Shown here: positions 1 to 10,163 of the stretch, piece after piece
How the letters are laid out: each line of letters opens with the position of its first letter
Position numbering within the stretch: position 1 is the first letter of the stretch
Assembly: GCA_020747065.1 (NCBI GenBank)
Contig: JAGMVK010000027.1
Span: forward strand, 124,001-188,000
Length of the DNA: 64,000 nucleotides
DNA from: Cadophora sp. MPI-SDFR-AT-0126
Taxonomy: Eukaryota > Ascomycota > Leotiomycetes > Helotiales > Ploettnerulaceae
Direction of reading: 5' to 3'
Notes under the pieces: generated by a model
Databases searched by the model: none
Seen by the model: only the letters and a program-made list of their open reading frames with translations
Told to the model about the DNA's origin: nothing
Program-made: the position numbers and the translations under genes

Positions 1-105
1 CATGCTGCTCCTCGTAATGTCGTCATACGAGGGATACCAGGAGCCCCAACATATCCGAACATACATCAGAATCGACTTGGTGGCCATTTGGCAACTGAGT
101 CAATT

Positions 106-2352
106 ATGTGCCCGTTAGATTGCTCCGCTGCCGACGGTCCCTACTTCGAACACGAAAAGAACCAAGACACCAAAAGATTATGGCTGCTACTTCTATGTCG
201 CAGTACCTCGAGGACCCGTCTAGACTGCAACTTGGTATATTATGAGCCAGACAAGCTACCTGCATATCAACGCGTCTCGCACATGTGTGATAATTCTCCC
301 CGATCGCATTTGATATGGATCTACCACAAGTGCCTACGTGTTACTAAAGGCATCCACGACTCCCTTCATAGACTACGAAATACCCAGTCGGTGCAGTTTG
401 TTATGATAAACTGCAGTTGTGTCGATGATGTCTATCATGGGTACAATAGGTTGCCCTGGTCAATCAATTCGGAAGGCTGGTTTGACGAAGCATCAAGAAG
501 CAGGCTGCATGTCGGCAGTAGCAAATTTGAGGGGGTTAATTTTCTCGAATATGAATATCAGCCCCTGGACAAACATCAGATCAGAGTACTACGCGTCTTT
601 CGTACCGCCGGTCCGAGGTTCTTGCGTTGCGAGTTCACCACCGAAACAATAAATAGCCTGAGAGGCGGCTACGTGGCCATCTCCTATGTCTGGGGTGTCG
701 ATAAGACTATTCGGTCGAAGATTATTTGTGAAGACGGCAGAGCGCTTGGTCTGGGTGCTTCTGCGGCCGCAGTTCTTGAGTCTGTCGCCGACATGGATAC
801 AGTGCCTCTTATCTGGATAGATACATTGTGCATCGACCAGTCTAATAACGATGAAAAGGCGAGCCAGATTCCTATGATGACAGACGTGTACCGATCTGCA
901 AGCAAGGTGGTAGCCTGGTTAGGCCACCCTACTGTTGACAGTCATCTTGTTATCCCCTTTCTCAATATGCTGTCTGGCGCTTTCGAATCCCAAATCTTAC
1001 GCAAACAACAAATGACGTTGGATTTACTCAAATCTCTTCCCGGATGTCAGGTAGAATGCTCACCAGAATGGACCGCCTTGCGAAATTTCCTTCAGAGACC
1101 TTGGTTTCAACGTATGTGGATACTCCAGGAGGCTGCTGCTGCAACGACCCTGATCTTGAGATTTGGAAATGAAGAATTGGAATGGGATCTTCTAGCTAAT
1201 GTCCTCAGCATAATGGGACCCTGGGGTTTCTCAAGAATGCTTCAAGTAGGAGAAGAGAACGTTGAAGACTTGGGAAATTTGCCTCATGGGTACCGCAATA
1301 CTTTGACTGTTCTTCATTTCAAAGTTGATGAATACGGCTCTTATCGCACACTCCATAGTCTCTTGATATATGGATGGGGCCTCTCGGCTTTTGATGCTCG
1401 GGATAAAATATATGCTGTACTAGGCCTTGTCTGCGATCCTCGAGATAAGGAATTCAAAGTCAACTACGGAACCGACTACACGGCTGAGACAGCATACTTT
1501 GATGTAGCTACTCATATACTCTTCACCAGCAATTCTCTTGATATCCTACATACAGCAGGCATTGGAAACCGCGGCTCCATCGATTCATCCTCACCCATTC
1601 TACCTTCCTGGGTCACCGACTGGAAGCACTGCTCAGATATGACGACCTTTGGTTCGTACAGTCCTCTCACTGCGTGTGCTGGGGGAACACTACCTATTCA
1701 ATACCATATAGATACAGAGTCTAAGCTCTGCACAATTCGTGGCATAACTACAGACGAAGTCCGCACTATGCTCACCGTGCTGCCCCGTCCTCCCCTATTC
1801 GGAGACGACGTCGAAATTCAAAACCACGCACGCCTCCGTCTCGGCTGGCTCAATGCGCATTCTAGACTGGCTGACTCGCTATCCCCATATCCCACCGGTG
1901 AGCTAACGCGGGAAGTACTCTGGAGGACGCTCATTGCAAATACGGGAGTTTCTAGCTCTCCTGCGGGAGAGGAATATGGGCACTACTTTGAGAGTTTTAA
2001 GATTGCGCTGAAGACTTACTCGGGAATCGCAACACAACGAGAGAAGAAGATTGTTGAAGCTAACGATTCAGGCGTGGAAAAATTTGTGTCGGCGCTAACA
2101 GGAGTCTCAGGTGGAAGGACGCTGTTTGCAACGAAGAAAGGGTATTTGGGATTGGGATCATCAACGATGGAGATCGGGGATGTGGTTGCGGTGTTTGCGG
2201 GAGGGATGACGCCTTTTGTTCTACGGAAGAATCTTGAGTTGGCAAGTGGGAAGGAATGCACGTATAAGTTAATCGCGGACGCATATATCCACGGCCTCAT
2301 GGGCGGCGAGGCATTGGCGATGGGCGAGATGCAAGACATCGTCTTAACTTGA
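106..2352 (+). CDS. HET-domain (heterokaryon incompatibility) protein
   Basis: Single-exon ORF of about 748 aa. The HET domain sits at roughly residues 190-340. It contains the diagnostic 'VAISYVWG' motif, then 'PLIWIDTLCIDQ' and 'MMTDVYRSASKVVAWLG', the usual order of the three conserved HET blocks. The C-terminal half, with 'LSAFDARDKIYAVLGLVCD' and 'ILPSWVTDWKHCSD', is the common extension of large ascomycete HET proteins. HET proteins trigger cell death after recognition of non-self; what this one recognises cannot be seen. The first ATG in frame is at 106. The frame stays open a little upstream and the window begins there, so the N-terminus is not certain. It lies 3' of a DUF3435 recombinase that points toward it, so it could be cargo of a mobile element. 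Confidence 0.88.
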   Translation: MCPLDCSAADGPYFEHEKNQDTKRLWLLLLCRSTSRTRLDCNLVYYEPDKLPAYQRVSHMCDNSPRSHLIWIYHKCLRVTKGIHDSLHRLRNTQSVQFVMINCSCVDDVYHGYNRLPWSINSEGWFDEASRSRLHVGSSKFEGVNFLEYEYQPLDKHQIRVLRVFRTAGPRFLRCEFTTETINSLRGGYVAISYVWGVDKTIRSKIICEDGRALGLGASAAAVLESVADMDTVPLIWIDTLCIDQSNNDEKASQIPMMTDVYRSASKVVAWLGHPTVDSHLVIPFLNMLSGAFESQILRKQQMTLDLLKSLPGCQVECSPEWTALRNFLQRPWFQRMWILQEAAAATTLILRFGNEELEWDLLANVLSIMGPWGFSRMLQVGEENVEDLGNLPHGYRNTLTVLHFKVDEYGSYRTLHSLLIYGWGLSAFDARDKIYAVLGLVCDPRDKEFKVNYGTDYTAETAYFDVATHILFTSNSLDILHTAGIGNRGSIDSSSPILPSWVTDWKHCSDMTTFGSYSPLTACAGGTLPIQYHIDTESKLCTIRGITTDEVRTMLTVLPRPPLFGDDVEIQNHARLRLGWLNAHSRLADSLSPYPTGELTREVLWRTLIANTGVSSSPAGEEYGHYFESFKIALKTYSGIATQREKKIVEANDSGVEKFVSALTGVSGGRTLFATKKGYLGLGSSTMEIGDVVAVFAGGMTPFVLRKNLELASGKECTYKLIADAYIHGLMGGEALAMGEMQDIVLT

Positions 2353-2373
2353 TACTTGTAAGATCACTATCTT

Positions 2374-2512
2374 TATCCGACGGGCTTCTGCCAGGGTTGA
2401 CTTTTCGCTTCAGGGCATCGCCCAGTCGCTACAGGCTGTGGCTCCCGGGACCTCACAGTGGCCTCAGCTTGGTCACGTGCAAAAATCAACCCTGGCAGCA
2501 GCCCGTCGGATA
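2374..2512. mobile_element. MITE-like palindromic element, about 139 bp
   Basis: Starts with TATCCGACGGGCT and ends with its reverse complement. The inverted arms extend about 30 bp each (left 2374-2403, right 2483-2512) with one or two mismatches, around a GC-rich centre. The outermost TA on each side can be read as a TA target-site duplication, typical of Tc1/mariner-type MITEs. It lies 22 bp after the HET stop codon and has no coding capacity. Its inverted repeats differ from those of the neighbouring 775-bp element. Confidence 0.7.
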
Positions 2513-2607
2513 GACTAGACGCTAAGGACGCTAACTTCTGTACGGAGAGTTGATAGTGGACAGGAATTGAACTGGTTTCCCTCTTTCTTGGACTTCGGTA
2601 AAATATA

Positions 2608-3382
2608 ACGTCCTACCCCACCATTCCGCCCACCCCCCCCATTCCGCCCACCCTTTTACACCAAAAACAGCGATTTTGAGGTATTAATGTCTTTATAACT
2701 AATTAATGAAAATTTATAATTTTTTTATATTCGTACTTATTAGCTCTTCTTAACTGATTTTACAAAGACAAATGTAATTTGGATTATGAATTATTACGTA
2801 ATATTAGATTTAAGTTTTCACATACAAAAAACGCCAAAAATCACTTACTAATAACTTTTTTAATAATTTATATAGTTTCATAAAATTTGAAATACATAAA
2901 GATCGTATACAAATCTTGAAGTTTTAAGAATTTTGAAGTAATTGTATTAGTAGTTGTGTTTTAATTAAGTAATTAATTTCTCTCATATAAATTATTTGTA
3001 TGGTGCTTTATATTTTACTTAATTATAACATTATTATTAATAGAATTAACTTGAAACTCAGGAATCTTGAAAGTGCATATAAAATACACTTTAATTATAA
3101 GTTTCAAGTTTTTATATTAATAATTGTGGAAGTTATTAGAAAAATAAAAAAAATCATTTCTACACTAAATTTATATGAAGAGAAATTTCTTAGACTTTAA
3201 ATACTTAGTTTATAATATTACGTAATATGAAATGAATATCACTATAAAATATAAAAGATCTTATAAAAAATATTATAAATCTTTAGTTTCAGCTTATTCT
3301 ATTAACAAATAGTAAAAATATTAATTGTTAAAAGTGGTGAGTTTTGGTGTAAAAGGGTGGGCGGAATGGTGGGGTAGGACGT
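2608..3382. mobile_element. AT-rich TIR element with TA target duplication (pogo/Fot1-like, RIP-degraded)
   Basis: The ends are ACGTCCTACCCCACCATTCC and its exact reverse complement. The match runs about 28 bp, is interrupted in the left arm by an extra copy of 'CCCCATTCCGCCCACCC', and then resumes with TTTTACACCAAAA. A TA lies directly outside each end (2606-2607 and 3383-3384). The interior is extremely AT-rich without a credible ORF, as expected of a RIP-mutated or non-autonomous copy. The TIR consensus is shared with the 5.7-kb element at 21671-27348. Pogo/Fot1 assignment is inferred from the TA duplication and C-rich TIRs only. Confidence 0.75.
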
Positions 3383-3384
3383 TA

Positions 3385-4524
3385 AACCCTGTTTCGAGAC
3401 TAGAAACATATTTTAGCACTTGAAGTCAACGAGCAGCGCTGCAACCGAGATTATTCTCCCCAAAGAGCATAACAACCAGAAGAAAGGGTGTTACCCAGGA
3501 GAATTTGAGCTCCCTGTGATATTGTCTCCTGCGGGGGTATTGTCGGGCACAAGAGACCGACGAGAACTCCCAAGCAAGACAAAAAGGCAGCCCCTCCCTC
3601 AAGTGATTTGGCAAAGGTGTGTGGTCACTAACCGGTCAGTTACCGGCTAAATTATCCCTGAAAACTTCTAGGATTCCTGTAGCTCGTCATATCTGAGGAT
3701 GCCGGGTTTCAGTGCTCATCCAGTCCTTCCCACACGCCTCAGACGAGAAGTCAGCACCTTGGAATCGCCTTTGGGGCCGCGACCTTTAGCGCTGATCGGT
3801 ATGTGGATAGTCAGTTACTGTATACGACCACCCGGGCAGAGAAGGGACAGACGAGTGTCATGCGGGTGCTATTGTGGAGTAGAGATACAAAGGTGGTTCA
3901 ATCTAACGCGTGAAAACGATACATTTTATAACCTGATATACCACCTATGGATCAATTAGGGCCTGTTCACGCAGGTCACTGGTACAAAGAAAAGGTTTGC
4001 ACTGGAATATCATTAGCACAAAAGTCGTGTTGGCACCAAAGTTCGGTTTGTACAAATACACGGCTGGTGTGAGGGTGGATTCTAGATACAAGACGTAGCG
4101 CGAGGAATCAAGAAGAAGATTGGCGATTCCTCGCGCTTTTAAAGAACTGAAACGAGATCACATGATGTCAAAGCGCGTGGTCCCGTGACAGATAGTACTA
4201 GTAATTCGTTGGTACCATCAAATTGTTTCTACCATGAGCTGGATAGTACTAGTAAGTGATTGGCGCAAACAAATTGTTGGTGTAAGTGGTCGGGCCCTCA
4301 GTATCTAGATGGTTATACTACCTAAGCACCACTCGTGCAGAAAGGCGGCTTGGCTTAGTGACATAGCTTGTGGAGAGTCCTTCACTGCTGACGAGACGCA
4401 TCAAGATAGCAAGGTCTTGCGTCCAAACATAGCACAAAATCACTAGCAAGCCGGAGAGAATAAAAAAAAACGTAGTACGATAGGGATAGTAATTTGATGA
4501 TCTAGATATGAAATGGAACGCAGT
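3385..4524. other. Intergenic, no gene seen
   Basis: About 1.1 kb between the 775-bp element and the recombinase stop codon. No ORF looks coding. It contains a 13-bp perfect inverted repeat (listed separately) and two copies of GATAGTACTAGTAA at 4191-4204 and 4242-4255, 51 bp apart. Confidence 0.6.
4097..4137. repeat. Perfect 13-bp inverted repeat (hairpin)
   Basis: AGCGCGAGGAATC at 4097-4109 is repeated as its exact reverse complement at 4125-4137, with a 15-nt spacer and a TTTT run just after it. It lies about 390 bp beyond the 3' end of the DUF3435 gene. Function unknown. Confidence 0.6.
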
Positions 4525-7093
4525 CTATTTTGTCGAACACACAAACCTTGGTTCGCGAAGCCTGATTCCGTGCACAGTCTGCACATGGCCTTTGAAATGC
4601 TCCACGTGCTCGAGAACAAGCCCCTGAGACTTGCACGCTGGGTGATAACACTCTATCTTAGCGTGCGGATCTCTTCCTTTGAGGTGAATCCGTTCAACGT
4701 GATCCATCATCTTCGCAGGGCGGCAAAAAGAGCCCATCCGCTCCTCATAGCTCTTCGATTCGTCGCCAATACAAATTGGGCACTGGCTCTTGGCAAGGAC
4801 AAGAGGGAATGGCTCGAGATCGGGTGATTCCTCCTTGATGAGAGGTGGCTGCGGTAGGGCAACCCGGAGTCGATACCGTCGGGGCACTTCGCGGCGGCGG
4901 CAGAGGGCGACCATAAGACCAGCAGAGTGGATCCGGCGCGCGACAATATCATGTGGGGTGATATCCGCGACATGAGTGCAGATAAGTTCGGCCAGCTGCG
5001 CCCGTTCGGGAATCTGATGTTCAACCACAGGCTCGGTATACTCCTCTTCCTGCTGTCCACGGTTCTGCCTCTCAATATCTTCTAGCGGGCGACGGCGGAA
5101 GTAGTCGGCTCGGTATTCCTCAGAGATGATATTTTGCCGCCGAGTTCGGGCAATATTGATCTCCGCGGTAAGACGTCGAACTTCCGCCTCGACCTCCGTT
5201 CCCTGGATCCTGTAAGCTCCAGCTTTCAGCTGCGCTCGCTGTTGCTCGAGCTCGACGATACTTGGGTCTGGGGGAAGCGCTGCAAGAACGTCTTCCGGCG
5301 GGTGAACTGGAGCGCGAGGATCACGCATGAGACTCATATGAGTAAGCATGCGTAGGATGCCGTCTGCAGATGGTCGCTCGAGGACAGCAGACAGGACGTC
5401 GAATGGTACCCTCTCATTGATATAGGCTCCGTTATACACCGCCGAGTTCGGGTTGTGTCGCATAACCTGATCTCTAACCGCATCCGTGGCAGTACCTAGA
5501 CACAGAAGGCTCCATTAGCAGAGTGGTCTATGCTTGTAATGTCACAGAGCACTTACGGTCGACGATATTGGCCGTCCCACGACGGAAGCAATAGCTGGTC
5601 AGCTTCTCTAGGAAACCCGCCGCAAGCCCTAGGCGGTTCAAGCAGTCCCTGAATTGAGAGTAGGTGAGAGCGAGTGTCGGAGAGGCGACCCCACTGTCAG
5701 CTAGCTTTTTATCTTGACGGAAAATTGGAGTCTCGAGTATTTCTTGCTTCCAGGATAGTGGTGTACATTGGACCGGGCCCCACACCTTGTGCTCAAAGAC
5801 CCGCTCGACCGTAGTCAGGCTCGGTGCTTCGAAGGCCGCATCCGCAATAGCCAGGGAGACGAGGTGGGTAATCGGACAGAAGATTGGATCGTCTACTTCA
5901 GTGAAGAAGAATATCGTGCTTCCGTAGTTTGTCAGTTCGCTTTGAGAACATATATGGTAGAGAAGGGGTTCGTTGACTCACGGCTTTGGGCGTCTCTTGG
6001 CTCCCTTGTGGTGCGCCAGCTTGACCTCCATCGCAAGCACATCCCGCTCTCCCGCTACAGGGTTCCGGACGACCAGGAGGCGGACGTCTTCGTAGCAGAG
6101 CGCGTCGAATTGTCTGAGTTCCGTTTCAATATCGCTCATAGCAACATCATCGTCAGAGCCATTACCATCGTTCTCGGAGCCCAAGTCAGCAACAGCGCTA
6201 TCGTGATCATCGAAGCCAAAGTCGGCATCAGCGCCAACTTCGTCGTCTTCAAAGCCATTATCGTCCACATCTCCGTCGCCAGTTTCGTCGTCCTCAAGGC
6301 CAGGCCACCGCCGCTTCTTCTTCTTCTTCTGTGCGTCGACCAGCTCTGCGGGCCGGCACCCCGTGGCGAAGAGGAGAAGCAAGATCAGTGCGAACTGCAC
6401 GCGATGTCGCTCCGTCGGGAAGGTAGAAGTGTCGCGTGCCCAGTGGTGGTTGAGCAGGAGCAAGAGGTCATCGACACAAAGGACAGGCTTCTCCTTGACC
6501 GTGATATCGAGATCGTAGTCCCTTGTCAAGGGACCGTAGATGTACTAAACAAACGTTAGCATCCTTGGGTTAGATGGAGGATACGCGTGCCCATACCGCG
6601 AGAGCCTCTTTTGCATCATTGGTATTCATGTGGCGGCCGTTCTCTCGATTGAAGAGCATCTTGAACCGCAGATAATATTGGTGGACCGTACTCCTCTTCT
6701 TCACCCGATCAACCTCGCAGATGTGGATAAGGAACGCTATCGTGGTCCCTTTAGAACACTTCCGGATTATCGTACGCCAGAGTGGACCCTTAGGTAGATG
6801 TGCACAGAACCTAGCTTCAAAGTCAGACTAGCTACGTACTTCACGTCGTGGATCAAGTATTTGCTCTCTTACCTGCTGAACTTGTCGATGATGTCCTGAA
6901 GGTTGTCTTTCGTAGAATCGGCATAGTTGGCTTTGACGGTCGTCTCGTTGTGTTGGTCGATCAGATTCTGGTAATATTCGGGAGGGCGTGGTTGGACCTT
7001 GGGTTTAGGACGACGACGTTCAACACGATCATTGAGGCGTGCGAGATTCGGCAGCGAGGTTGGGGGCTGTCGCAGACTGCGCCTGGCGACCAT
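4525..7093 (-). CDS. DUF3435 tyrosine recombinase, Starship-captain-like
   Basis: Five exons: 7093-6873, 6810-6597, 6544-5982, 5918-5557 and 5495-4525. They total 2331 nt and give an intact 776-aa protein; every junction is GT-AG and keeps frame. The start is the ATG opening 'MVARRSLRQPPTSLPN'. The N-terminal part 'PKGPLWRTIIRKC' and the 'FATGCRPAELVD' block (first catalytic Arg), then 'SYCFRRGTANIVD' (second Arg box) and 'MRHNPNSAVYNGAYIN' (candidate nucleophile Tyr), match the layout of DUF3435 recombinases. An acidic Asp-rich insert follows the first Arg block. The C-terminus carries Cys/His pairs ('CPIC', 'HVERIH', 'CYHPAC', 'HVQTVH') like degenerate C2H2 fingers. DUF3435 proteins are the captains that mobilise Starship elements. 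Captains are transcribed inward from the 5' end, so an element here would extend left, over the HET gene and out of the window. Boundaries were not found. Confidence 0.87.
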
Positions 7094-8701
7094 CGTAAAG
7101 GGAGGATTGTTCAGTCTTGTGGTGGGGGAGCTGAGAGCAGAATGTCGTCGTGCGAGGTGCTGAGTCGAGAGGTGGGAGAAGGGGGAGGAGGGAGATGGGG
7201 ATGAGGAGGGTATGTATGTGAGCGCGAACGATGGGCACTGCCATGGTGACTGACCAGAGGCCCCCCAAAAACGGGGGGGTATGAAGTCAGAAAATCGAGA
7301 ACTGGGATCAGAGAAACGGAAAGAGGTTGAGGTTGGACGCAACGACGATTAGCCGCCATGGCCCTAGGCGCCTTGGGACCCTACACGTGATGAGTTGTGG
7401 GGGGTTCGAGCCCGCGTAAAACAGCGACCAAACCCGCCGAAAACAGCATGTCCAACACCACAATCCCGCGTAATAATATAATTTTTATAATTTTTATAAT
7501 TTTTATAATTTTTATAATTTTTATAATATTATTTTATTTTATAATCTCTTTTTTTAAAACTCTTATATTAATACAATATTAATTAAAAAAATTTCTTAAT
7601 TATAATATTAAAGTAATAGAGATACTAAAAATAGAAGTATTTAGATTTAACTAAAATATTACTAAACGAAAACTAAACTAGATTCATATATATATAAAAC
7701 CGCTCTTTTTTTTAAGAACTTCTTATCTTCTTATTTCCTTTATACTAGACTTATAATATTACTATTTACCTACTCTCTTACTTTTATACTTAATATTACA
7801 CTTAGTAATATTACTTTATTATATAACTTAGTTTTACTTAAGATATTTCTTCTTACTTTGAATATAATATAGTAAGAACATAAAAGATTTGATTTTATAA
7901 ATTAAAACATAGTTTAAAAAGAACTACTCTTATATAGTAACTTTTGTTATAGCGGCGTTATTAAATTAAAAAGAGCGATCTTCGTATATTAACTAATATA
8001 AGTGACTTCTTTTATAACGCGCTAAAGAGCTTAATATTATATCTAATCAAGCTAATCTTATTACGAATTTTAATCAATATTTCAACGATCTAATAGTTGT
8101 TAATTAGAACTTAAGCGTAAAGAACTTTAATTTAAAGTAATAAAAAGCTTTTAAATTCTAATATTCTTTAGTCGTTAAAGCCGCTAGAGATCTACTAGCT
8201 ATTTCTAGCGCTAAAGTCGATATTAAACGCTTGTTTTCTAAAAGTCGAGATGTAATAGAGATTCGTCGTATAACTATAGACGCCGATATAATAAAGATTT
8301 TATATCTACTAAAGAGCTACTTTAATGTCTAAGACAAGAAAATCAGGAATTAAGCCAAAGCTTAATTAAAAGAGAAACAACGTATATATAGAGTAAGAAA
8401 AATTAACTAAGAAGTCAAATAGAAGTCTTAGAATTAAACTTGATTAGCAAATTAGAGCTTTTAACAAGTTATATAGATATCTAAGGATTCAAGGTATAAG
8501 ACCCCTCCCCCCCCCCCACCCCCACCCCCCAAAATCACATATAAATAAATCTATTTTCAATGAACTAGACTCTCTTTTCATTGTTCGCCACCCCTAAGTT
8601 CAGCGTTCAATTCAGCCACCCCTAATTCAGCTAAATAGATGAAAATTCGCCGAATTTTCACTTTCATTTATTCATTGTCCAGACCTAACGCCGACCAACG
8701 C
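7094..8701. other. Upstream region of recombinase and AT-rich degraded block
   Basis: 7094-7450 is GC-normal and probably holds the recombinase promoter and 5' UTR. From about 7460 to 8490 the sequence is very AT-rich with dense TpA, like a RIP-mutated transposon, but no family can be named. At 7480-7525 a 9-bp unit ATAATTTTT is repeated five times. At about 8508-8531 there is a C-rich tract of mixed CCC/A runs. Confidence 0.55.
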
Positions 8702-8809
8702 AAGCTGGTCGAGGCAGAGCTGATATACCAGCGGGCGCTGCGAGGGTACGAGAAAGCGCTCGGCGCAGACAATACTACAACTTATATCCCAGCATTAAAC
8801 ACAATCTAA
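8702..8809 (+). pseudogene. Fragment of a TPR (NLR-type) repeat protein
   Basis: A 35-codon stretch ending in TAA encodes one near-canonical tetratricopeptide unit. Its core, 'YQRALRGYEKALGAD', is the signature of the TPR_10/TPR_12 arrays found at the C-terminus of fungal NB-ARC/NACHT proteins. No start codon, second repeat or nucleotide-binding domain is found nearby, so this is a relic of a gene rather than a gene. It sits at the edge of the AT-rich block, consistent with a gene torn apart by transposon activity. Confidence 0.6.
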
Positions 8810-10163
8810 TGCAGGTCCCTTCACTCAACAAGGTTCCGAATCACTGACTATATTTCCTGGTCAGACCTAGAGATCCTCAGACGGAACATTATTCAGAGAG
8901 AGTGGGGTAACAAACCTTAAACCCCTCACTTAATGCTAATTAATTACATCCCACCTATCCACGCTTGCTTGTAATTCTTAAGATGATAGCTTATAGCCCA
9001 TCGTATCTGCATCTGCATCTGCTGTACTTCAGCTGCTACTTGTCACTTTGCAGCTTACTATGTTTCGTCTGCAACGCTTGTTTTTCTGCTATCGCTCTTG
9101 CGTCTGGAATTTCAGTTGCTCCCTTGAATATTCCGTTCATCTATCGTACTGAGATTGATGCTCCACAATCCCTTATCGTAATGATGCAACCTCTGAGCGA
9201 GGTCTCTCCAGATTTCGGAGGAGCTGCTGTCGATCTCATGGTGTTAGTGATGAGCTTATTTGAAGGTCTTGGGGACCCCGAGTCGGTCTGGGCTCTATTT
9301 CTATTGGCAGTCTCAATACTGTAGTTCCCTCCCCGACCCCCCTAGTCCGACGTTTTCTAAGGGGAACGAGGGACCCCAACCAATTTCTATCTATCATCAT
9401 TCTAACAAATTGATTGGCTGGCTGGAAAATCCTTGAAGCTGGCTCACGGAACAACGTTGGAGCCGGGAGGTAGACTGTAGCTCGGCACTTTTTTCTTTGA
9501 CACCCGAGCTAGAGAACCTAGAGATCAGGAGTCGCTGGAAGATCTTCCGGCTTTTCCGGCGAAGCAGCGGCCTCAAAAGCCATCTGAATAAGCATCTACA
9601 AGCAAGCACAAGCATTTGACAAGGACCTAACTCCTGCATCTTTCCGCCTCGGGAAGCTAGGATACACCCGGATGTGGAAGGAGGATATGTCTGTAAATTG
9701 CGCCATTTGATTCTTTGGGACGAGGGTCCACCCCGAGAACCTCTCCACCGCATTGCCGAGTATTTTGCCTAAGTTCTTCCACATTAGATTGGCCAACAGC
9801 TTCTGCATACCAACAAGATAAGACCTCGATCGCCATGGACTGTGGGTTAGCTATGCCTCAGCTGCGCAGACACTGCAGAAGTATGTACCCAAGGGCCCAA
9901 AATGAGAGATACGGAAGGTGCGAGAAAACCTTTTTGCTGCTTCGTTGGCTTACTTGCGTTGTACAATTGTCTAACAGACCGCAGCTGTCAAATATTTGTG
10001 GCTTCACTTGCCATCGATTTCTCCCTCTACTCACTGTCAAACACAAGTGACAAGCCCCAATATCGAAGAGAACGTTTCCAAACCTCGCACGGGTATTCTT
10101 TACTGCAGTGGTCCGAGTTGTAGGCCTCCCGCAAATTGTTCCCAAAAATAAATATCTTGCCGG
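8810..10163. other. Intergenic, possible gene relics
   Basis: No intact gene is supported. A short plus-strand reading frame around 9640-9770 contains plausible coding sequence ('LILWDEGPPREPLHRIAEYF') and could be a remnant of an unknown gene. The rest is unremarkable. The last few hundred bases must contain the promoter of the bZIP-ankyrin gene. Confidence 0.4.

Noticed and set aside
2545..2600. Truncated tRNA on the minus strand before the 775-bp element
   Set aside because: A GTTCAATTCC box is present but the T-stem does not pair and the rest of the cloverleaf is missing.
5768..6559. 263-codon plus-strand ORF opposite the recombinase
   Set aside because: Shadow of the acidic-rich exons of the DUF3435 gene on the minus strand.
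7396..7425. tRNA-like T-arm (GGTTCGAGCCC)
   Set aside because: No acceptor, D or anticodon arms could be folded around it.
8965..9324. 119-codon ORF with hydrophobic N-terminus
   Set aside because: Composition looks random, no domain, and it starts in simple CATCTG repeats; not enough to call a gene.
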